DNA from: Sphingomonas insulae
Lineage (GTDB): Bacteria; Pseudomonadota; Alphaproteobacteria; Sphingomonadales; Sphingomonadaceae
Assembly: GCF_010450875.1 (NCBI RefSeq)
Contig: NZ_CP048422.1
Span: 2,763,001-2,827,000 of the forward strand
Length of the DNA: 64,000 bases
Direction of reading: 5' to 3'
Position numbers and translations under genes: made by a program. Shown here piece by piece: positions 58,894 through 64,000 of this stretch. The notes beneath the pieces were generated by a model that was given only the letters and a program-made list of their open reading frames with translations, ran no database searches and was not told the origin of the DNA. Every line of letters starts with the position of its first letter. Positions within the stretch are counted from its first letter, which is position 1.

Positions 58894-60018
58894 ATGCCCC
58901 TCTTTCTTAACGACGAACAGACGATGCTCCGCGATACGGCAAGGGACTTCGTCGCCGAACATGCCTCCGTGTCGCATCTGCGCGCGCTACGCGATGCGGA
59001 CGATCCCACCGGCTTCAGCCGCGACCTGTGGAAGCAATTCGCCGACATGGGCCTTAACGGCATCCTGATCCCGGAGGCGCAGGGCGGCCTCGGCCTCGGC
59101 CACGTCGAGGCGGGCGTGGTGCTGGAAGAGATCGGCCGCAACCTGTCACCGTCACCCTTCCTGACGACCGCTGTCGCGGCGGTGGCGGCGCTGCAAGGGT
59201 CGGCACAGGCGGACCGCTGGTTCCCCGGCATCATTGCCGGCGAGACGGTCGCGGCGCTGGCGATCGACGAGGGCGCCAAGCATCGGGACGCGATCGGCCT
59301 CAAGGCGGAGCGATCGGGCAACGGCTTTCGCCTGACGGGCGACAAGCGCTTCGTCACGCACGGCCATGTCGCCGACCTGCTGATCGTCGCCGCCCGCACG
59401 GCCGGCTCGGCGGACGAGGCGGATGGCGTGACGCTGTTCGCGGTGCCGCGCGACGCCGCCGGGCTGACCGCCACGCCCGAACGGCTTGCCGACGCCAGTC
59501 TCGCCGCCCGGATGACCTTCGACGGTGTCGAGGTGAATGCCGATGCGGTGATCGGCGAGGTCGATGCCGGGCGCGATCCGCTCGGGCGGCTGCTGCGGGC
59601 TGGCCGCACGGGTGCCGCCGCCGAACTGCTCGGCGTCGGCGGCGGGGCGATGGACATGACCGTCGGCTATCTGAAGGAACGCAAGCAGTTCGGCGTGGCG
59701 ATCGGCACGTTCCAGGCGCTCCAGCATCGCGCCGCACATCTTTACAGCGAAATGGAGGTCGCGCGCGCCGCGGTGCTCAAGGCGCAGCAGTTGATGGATA
59801 CCGGAGCGGATGCCGACGAGGCGGTGTCGATCGCCAAGGCGATGACCGGGATGGCGACGACGCTGTCGGTACAGGAGGGAGTGCAGATGCATGGCGGCAT
59901 CGGCATGACCGACGAATATGACATCGGCTTCTACATGAAGCGGGCGCGGGTGCTGGCCGAGATGTTCGGCGACATCGGCTTTCATGCCGACCGGCTGGCA
60001 AAGGCGGCAGGCTATTGA
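58894..60018 (+). CDS. Acyl-CoA dehydrogenase (second)
   Basis: A 374-residue paralogue of the upstream dehydrogenase but of a different subgroup. MPLFLNDEQTMLRDTARDFV begins the helical domain, GLNGILIPEAQGGLGLGHVEAG is the classic first motif, GDKRFVTHGHVADLLIV the beta domain, and YLKERKQFGVAIGTFQALQH and VQMHGGIGMTDEYDIGFYMK are the C-terminal signatures. The pair may form a heteromer or act on different chain lengths. The start is ATG 58894, past a palindromic element. Its TGA shares a base with the tesB ATG. Confidence 0.94.
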   Translation: MPLFLNDEQTMLRDTARDFVAEHASVSHLRALRDADDPTGFSRDLWKQFADMGLNGILIPEAQGGLGLGHVEAGVVLEEIGRNLSPSPFLTTAVAAVAALQGSAQADRWFPGIIAGETVAALAIDEGAKHRDAIGLKAERSGNGFRLTGDKRFVTHGHVADLLIVAARTAGSADEADGVTLFAVPRDAAGLTATPERLADASLAARMTFDGVEVNADAVIGEVDAGRDPLGRLLRAGRTGAAAELLGVGGGAMDMTVGYLKERKQFGVAIGTFQALQHRAAHLYSEMEVARAAVLKAQQLMDTGADADEAVSIAKAMTGMATTLSVQEGVQMHGGIGMTDEYDIGFYMKRARVLAEMFGDIGFHADRLAKAAGY

Positions 60019-60911
60019 TGGCGGAGTTCCGCGAACGCACTCCCGAAGAACTGGCGGCGGGGCTGGTCACGCTGCTCGACGTCGAGGAGATCGACGTCGA
60101 CCTGTACCGCGGGTCCCGCCAGCCGGGTGGGCGCGGCCGGGTGTTCGGCGGGCAGGTGATCGCCCAGGCGCTGCAAGCGGCGCAGCGGTCGGTCGAGGGC
60201 AAGGACGCGCATTCGCTCCACGCCTATTTCATGCGGCCCGGCGACGAGAATTTTCCGATCGTCTATCAGGTGACGCGGGATTTCGAGGGCAGGAGCTTCG
60301 CGACCCGGCGGGTGGTGGCGACGCAGCGCGGGCAGCCGATCCTCAACCTCGCGGCCTCGTTCCAGACGCCGGAGGACGGCTTCCACCATCAAAGCGCGAT
60401 GCCCGACGTGCCGGCGCCGGAAACGCTGACGTCCGAACGCGAACTCCGCCTGCTCGTCGCCGATCAGGTGCCGGAGAAATTCCGCGATTTCTTCACGCGC
60501 CGACAGAATGCGATCGAGTTGCGCCCGCTATATCCCCGCAACTGGTTCGCACCGGAAAAGCGCGCGCCCAGCAACGCCGCCTGGTTCCGCACCACGGCGG
60601 CGATCGGTGACGATCCGGCCGTGCACCGCGCCGCGCTGGCCTATGCATCGGACATGGCGCTGCTCGCGACATCGATGATGCCGCACGGGGTCAACTGGCT
60701 GACACCCGAGATGCAGACCGCCAGCCTGGATCATTCGCTGTGGATCCACGAACCCTTTCGCGCCGACGAATGGCTGCTCTACACGACCGATAGCCCATGG
60801 GCAGGTCACGCGCGGGGGATGAACCGCGGCAGCATCTTCACCCGGGACGGGCGGCTGGTCGCCAGTGCGGCGCAGGAGGGGCTGATCCGCCAACGCACGC
60901 CGCGCGGATGA
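60018..60911 (+). CDS. tesB: Acyl-CoA thioesterase II
   Basis: TesB hydrolyses acyl-CoA thioesters to free acid and CoA. The 297-residue double-hotdog protein has SRQPGGRGRVFGGQVIAQAL, HSLHAYFMRPGD, the conserved Asp in AYASDMALLAT, ASLDHSLWIHEPF and the Gln of SAAQEGLIRQR. ATG 60018 shares a base with the stop of the dehydrogenase gene. It converges on the TonB-C-like gene, with 4 bases between stops. Confidence 0.95.
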   Translation: MAEFRERTPEELAAGLVTLLDVEEIDVDLYRGSRQPGGRGRVFGGQVIAQALQAAQRSVEGKDAHSLHAYFMRPGDENFPIVYQVTRDFEGRSFATRRVVATQRGQPILNLAASFQTPEDGFHHQSAMPDVPAPETLTSERELRLLVADQVPEKFRDFFTRRQNAIELRPLYPRNWFAPEKRAPSNAAWFRTTAAIGDDPAVHRAALAYASDMALLATSMMPHGVNWLTPEMQTASLDHSLWIHEPFRADEWLLYTTDSPWAGHARGMNRGSIFTRDGRLVASAAQEGLIRQRTPRG

Positions 60912-60915
60912 CGCG

Positions 60916-61980
60916 TCAGTCGGGCGCGCTCTCGGCGGTCGGCGTGCCTGGCCTGCGGATCCGGTACAACACCCGGTCGATGCAGCCGACATAGCCACCG
61001 CCGCCCGCCCTGAAGGTGGCGTTGCGGATCATCGCCGTTGCGGCGTCGCCGAATTCCGCGGTCGGTTCCGCCTGCAATATGCGGACGTTGCCCGTCTGCC
61101 CCCAGGGCGCGACGTCATAGGCCACGATGGCCCAGCCCTCGATGCTGCGGCGGCTGTAACCGGACGGATAGGTCAGAACCGGCTTGCGATCCCAGACGTG
61201 GTCGCGCGGGCAGGTGGCAGCGGCCGGGCGCAGCGCATCTTCTTCCGGCGCCGGCGGCGGTGGCAGGATCGTCCCCCGCTTGTAATAGAAATACAGGCAG
61301 CCGGCGCGCGCACCGCGTTCGAACCGCGATGCCGCCACGGCCTTGCGCGCCGCCACGTCGAGCGCGGGCGTGCCGCTGCCCGCCAGTGCGCGCAACCTAG
61401 TCGGCTTGCCCGACCGGTCGATGTCATACCCGACCATGCTCCAGCTCGGATAGCCGGGCTGGTCGGGTAACCGCTTGAAATCGGGAAAAGCGCGCAACAG
61501 CACCGCGGGTTCTGGATCGGCGCAATCGTCGCCCGGCATGCGCAACCGGTCCGCGATCGCCTTTGCGCGACCGCTGGTCGGGAACACGGTATACGCCATG
61601 ACGTCGGCCAGCGGTGCAGCGGCGATCGGCGTGAGATTCGCGGTGAACGTCACGGTACAGCCCGTCCGCTCAGGCCCGGGTGCGAAGCGGCTGGCGGCAA
61701 AGGCCGGCACGACATCCTGCGCATCGGGAACATAGGCGTTCTCCGCCGGCGTGCGGCGGACGATCGACAGGGGACGTCCCGTGGCATCGATCCGGAAGTC
61801 GAGCGTCATCGTCCGGCGCTGGCTGGCGATGTCCCAAGCCAAACCGACCTGCGGGTCCGGCGCGCGCACCACCTGTTGCGCCGTCACGCCGGCACCTCCG
61901 CCGCTGCACAGGACCGGGCTCGCCATCCAGCGCAGCAACTGCTGCTCCGGCCTGCCGGTCGGTCCGATCCGCACTCGCAT
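60916..61980 (-). CDS. TonB-C-like repeat protein, probably with a broken 5' end
   Basis: A 354-residue product from ATG 61980 with three TonB-C-like units: TLDFRIDATGRPLSIVR...FAASRFAPG (first), MVGYDIDRSGKPTRLRAL...AVAASRFERG (second) and IVAYDVAPWGQTGNVRILQ...MIRNATFRAG (third). Cys residues pair after each unit. Just upstream, but one base out of frame, ATG 62062 begins MRIILAALSLAGPVQVPPPP, a fitting signal peptide; a one-base insertion near 61980-61990 may have separated it. Without it the protein would have no export signal. Such proteins are uncharacterised periplasmic relatives of TonB in sphingomonads. Confidence 0.6.
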   Translation of the reverse strand: MRVRIGPTGRPEQQLLRWMASPVLCSGGGAGVTAQQVVRAPDPQVGLAWDIASQRRTMTLDFRIDATGRPLSIVRRTPAENAYVPDAQDVVPAFAASRFAPGPERTGCTVTFTANLTPIAAAPLADVMAYTVFPTSGRAKAIADRLRMPGDDCADPEPAVLLRAFPDFKRLPDQPGYPSWSMVGYDIDRSGKPTRLRALAGSGTPALDVAARKAVAASRFERGARAGCLYFYYKRGTILPPPPAPEEDALRPAAATCPRDHVWDRKPVLTYPSGYSRRSIEGWAIVAYDVAPWGQTGNVRILQAEPTAEFGDAATAMIRNATFRAGGGGYVGCIDRVLYRIRRPGTPTAESAPD

Positions 61981-62102
61981 GCGGCAGCGGATCGATAACG
62001 ACCGGTGGTGGTGGAACCTGAACCGGTCCGGCGAGCGACAGGGCGGCGAGGATGATGCGCATGTCGCCATCCTGACGCGCGTCGATGACGCCAGCAAGTC
62101 GG

Positions 62103-62915
62103 TTACACCGCGGTCTTGCCGTAATCCTGCCGGGTGACGGGATGGCTCGACGACAAGCCGCCATCGACGGCGATCGCCTGTCCGTTGATGTAGCTGGCAT
62201 CGTCGGAGGCGAGGAACAGCGCGACCTTGGCCAGCTCGCCCGGCTGCGCGCCGCGACGCAACGGGTTCAGTCGACCGATCCGATCGGTCTTGCCGGCATC
62301 GCGGGCGTAATCGAACGTCGGCTTGGTCATGCCGGTCTCGGTCAGCCCGGGACAGATCGCGTTGACGCGCACGTTGCTGCCCGCCAGCTGCTGCGCGGCG
62401 ACCGCGGCGAGGTTCATGACGCCCGCCTTCGACGCCGAATAGGCGGGCGACCCGGCGCCCGACCGGATACCGGCGACGCTGGCGGTGAGGACGATGGCGC
62501 CGCCGCCGGTCCGTGCAGCGCGCGCCGCGATGCGCGGTGCGGCATGCTTGATCGCCAGAAAGGGCCCGATCAGGTTGACACGCAGGACATCGGTGATGAG
62601 CGCCACGTCGGTGTCGAAGATGTTCGCCATGCCCCCCGAGATGCCGGCATTGGCGAACATCACGTCCAGCCCGCCGAACCGGTCGCAGGCGAGATCGACC
62701 GCCCGAACCACGTCGTCTTCAACACCGGCATCCATGCGGATGGCGTGTGCGATGCCGCCGGCCGCCACGATCGCCGCCGCCGTTTGCTCCGCGCCTTCGG
62801 TGAGGTCGGCAGCGACCACCCGGCCGCCCTCGCTCGCGAACAGCAGTGCGGCGGCGCGACCGATGCCGCTGCCGGCCCCGGTGACGATGATCGACCTGTC
62901 GGTGAAGCGCGCCAT
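62103..62915 (-). CDS. Short-chain dehydrogenase/reductase
   Basis: A 270-residue NAD(P)-dependent SDR with the cofactor motif [22 protein letters not shown], the catalytic Ser/Tyr/Lys in [10 protein letters not shown] and YSASKAGVM, and the C-terminal [16 protein letters not shown]. The acidic residue after the second strand (VVAADLT) favours NAD. ATG 62915 shares a base with the stop of the upstream SDR. The substrate is unknown; the setting suggests a hydroxyacyl or alcohol intermediate. Confidence 0.92.
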   Translation of the reverse strand: MARFTDRSIIVTGAGSGIGRAAALLFASEGGRVVAADLTEGAEQTAAAIVAAGGIAHAIRMDAGVEDDVVRAVDLACDRFGGLDVMFANAGISGGMANIFDTDVALITDVLRVNLIGPFLAIKHAAPRIAARAARTGGGAIVLTASVAGIRSGAGSPAYSASKAGVMNLAAVAAQQLAGSNVRVNAICPGLTETGMTKPTFDYARDAGKTDRIGRLNPLRRGAQPGELAKVALFLASDDASYINGQAIAVDGGLSSSHPVTRQDYGKTAV

Positions 62916-63679
62916 CAGATCGTCACCCCGCCATCGACCACCATCGCCTGCCCGGTCATGTAGCGGCCCGCATCCGACGCCAGATAGACGACCGCGCCAG
63001 CGATATCGATCGGGTCGCCCAGCCGGCGCAGCGGCGTGTGCTTGCTCGACCGGCTCTCCGCTTCGGGCGTATCCCAAAGGGCGCGGGCGAAGTCGGTCTT
63101 GATGAGGCCGGGGGCGATGCAATTCACCCGTACGTTGTCGGGCCCGTATTCCACCGCATAATTGCGTGCCAACTGGAAGTCCGCCGCCTTCGACACGTTA
63201 TAGGCGCCGATCATCGGCGAACCGCGCAGTCCGCCGATGGACGATACGATGACGATCGACCCATCGGACCGCTCGCGCATCTCGGGCACCACCATCTGGA
63301 TCAGCCAGTGGTTGGACAGGATGTTGTTGTCCAAGATCTTGCGGAACTGGTCGTCGGCGATCCCCTCCATCGGTCCGTAATACGGGTTGGATGCCGCGTT
63401 GCAGACGAGTACGTCGATCCGGCCGAAGGCGGCGCGGGTGGCATCCACCAGATGCTGCAGCGCCTCTTTCGACGAGATGCTGGCCGCGACGGCGATGGCG
63501 CGGCCCGCGCCGAATTCGGCATTGATCTCGGCCGCGACGATGTCGCACGCGTCCTGCTTGCGGCTGCTGATGACGACGCGAGCGCCGGCCCGGGCAAGTT
63601 CGATCGCGCTGGCCTTGCCGATACCGCGCGACGAGCCGGTGATGATCGCGACCTTACCGGTCAGGTCGAAGAGTGACAT
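62915..63679 (-). CDS. Short-chain dehydrogenase/reductase (upstream partner)
   Basis: A 254-residue SDR with [34 protein letters not shown], the [10 protein letters not shown] catalytic pair and the C-terminal [21 protein letters not shown] after the second strand (Ser-Arg-Lys) suggests NADP. It is followed immediately by the second SDR, with a one-base overlap, so the two probably act on related substrates. The ATG is at 63679. Confidence 0.92.
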   Translation of the reverse strand: MSLFDLTGKVAIITGSSRGIGKASAIELARAGARVVISSRKQDACDIVAAEINAEFGAGRAIAVAASISSKEALQHLVDATRAAFGRIDVLVCNAASNPYYGPMEGIADDQFRKILDNNILSNHWLIQMVVPEMRERSDGSIVIVSSIGGLRGSPMIGAYNVSKAADFQLARNYAVEYGPDNVRVNCIAPGLIKTDFARALWDTPEAESRSSKHTPLRRLGDPIDIAGAVVYLASDAGRYMTGQAMVVDGGVTI

Positions 63680-63700
63680 GTAATCCTCTCGATTATCTAA

Positions 63701-64000
63701 TTATGCACCTGCGGCCTGGGCGAATTGCCAGCTCGCCGCGGCCAGTCGATGAACCTGCGCTGCCGAACGTTCGGCGTGCGCGCTGGAGGCGGTACCGTCG
63801 ACGATCCGCTTTTTGATCCCCTGCACGATGCCGGTGAGGCGGAAGAGGTTGAAGGCGAAATACCAGTCGAGGTCGGGAACGCCGTCGCGGCCGGTGCGGG
63901 CGCAATAGCGGCGCGTCATGTCCTCGATCGTCGGGATGCCGGTGTCGGAACCGGTACGCCCCTTCACGCCCGATCGCCCCTCCGGCTCGGTGACCCAACT
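63701..64000 (-). CDS. C-terminal end of a phosphotransferase-family protein (partial)
   Basis: The last ~100 residues of a larger minus-strand gene that starts beyond the window; the frame is open to the edge (SWVTEPEGRSGVKGRTGSD). GIPTIEDMTRRYCARTGRD followed by DWYFAFNLFRLTGIVQGIKK is the typical end of APH/ACAD10-like phosphotransferases linked to acyl-CoA dehydrogenase genes. No active-site residues lie in the visible part. It ends 21 bases before the SDR start, so it is probably in one operon with the two SDR genes. Confidence 0.8.
   Translation of the reverse strand, partial: SWVTEPEGRSGVKGRTGSDTGIPTIEDMTRRYCARTGRDGVPDLDWYFAFNLFRLTGIVQGIKKRIVDGTASSAHAERSAAQVHRLAAASWQFAQAAGA

Overview
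The window is about 64 kb of GC-rich bacterial chromosome. Gene order and family types point to a sphingomonad (Alphaproteobacteria, Sphingomonas-like). The main pointers are the ppiD-trpE-trpG-trpD-trpC-moaC-moeA-lexA-comEC-gltX-gltA order, the 14-gene nuo operon running into birA-coaX-rnj-DUF1467, a GTTC-N7-GTTC SOS operator, zapA-6S RNA-5-FCL linkage, and many GTG/TTG starts. No phage genes, transposases, rRNA or CRISPR arrays were seen. Most of the window is vertically inherited core genome, with a few accessory patches.

Layout. 1-7.4 kb: end of a PpiD-like foldase, trpE, a 650-base spacer with a small divergent secreted-protein gene, then trpG-trpD-trpC-moaC-moeA joined by overlapping stop/start codons. 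7.4-9.7 kb: lexA behind a double SOS box, a convergent subclass B3 metallo-beta-lactamase whose stop overlaps that of lexA, and three copies of a non-coding repeat of about 180 bp. 9.7-14.9 kb: comEC (minus), then gltX-gltA and a small membrane protein. 15-21.4 kb: an unusual signalling-like locus. Its minus-strand operon encodes an Hpt-like protein without the phospho-histidine, a nucleotidyltransferase-like/membrane fusion, a DUF2336 protein and a histidine-kinase-like protein with Lys in place of the phospho-His. Divergent from it is a 764-residue membrane-anchored, probably coiled-coil protein.

21.4-40 kb: one minus-strand transcription unit, nuoABCD-orf38-EFGH-orf43-IJKLMN-birA-coaX-rnj-DUF1467, in which two unannotated single-helix membrane micro-proteins (38 and 43 residues) are translationally coupled into the complex I operon. 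40.2-49.1 kb: an inositol-phosphatase family gene, efp, two cell-wall enzymes (M23 peptidase and L,D-transpeptidase), thiE, class I aldolase, a MazF-type toxin-antitoxin pair, a TlpA-like thioredoxin, and pgk-MOSC-gap. 49.3-51.1 kb: a small coiled-coil ORF with zapA, a well-supported 6S RNA, 5-formyltetrahydrofolate cyclo-ligase, DUF2842 and two identical tRNA-Asp genes. 51.2-64 kb: an AI-2E-family permease, then a fatty-acyl-CoA degradation region (acyl-CoA synthetase, serine hydrolase, FadJ-type protein with a one-base frameshift, two acyl-CoA dehydrogenases, TesB thioesterase, two short-chain dehydrogenases and the end of a phosphotransferase-family gene). A TonB-C-like repeat protein interrupts this region.

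The best candidate for an undescribed system is the 15-21.4 kb locus: two phosphorelay-like proteins that have both lost the phospho-accepting histidine, next to a polar-scaffold-like coiled-coil protein. Second are the two micro-proteins wired into the complex I operon.
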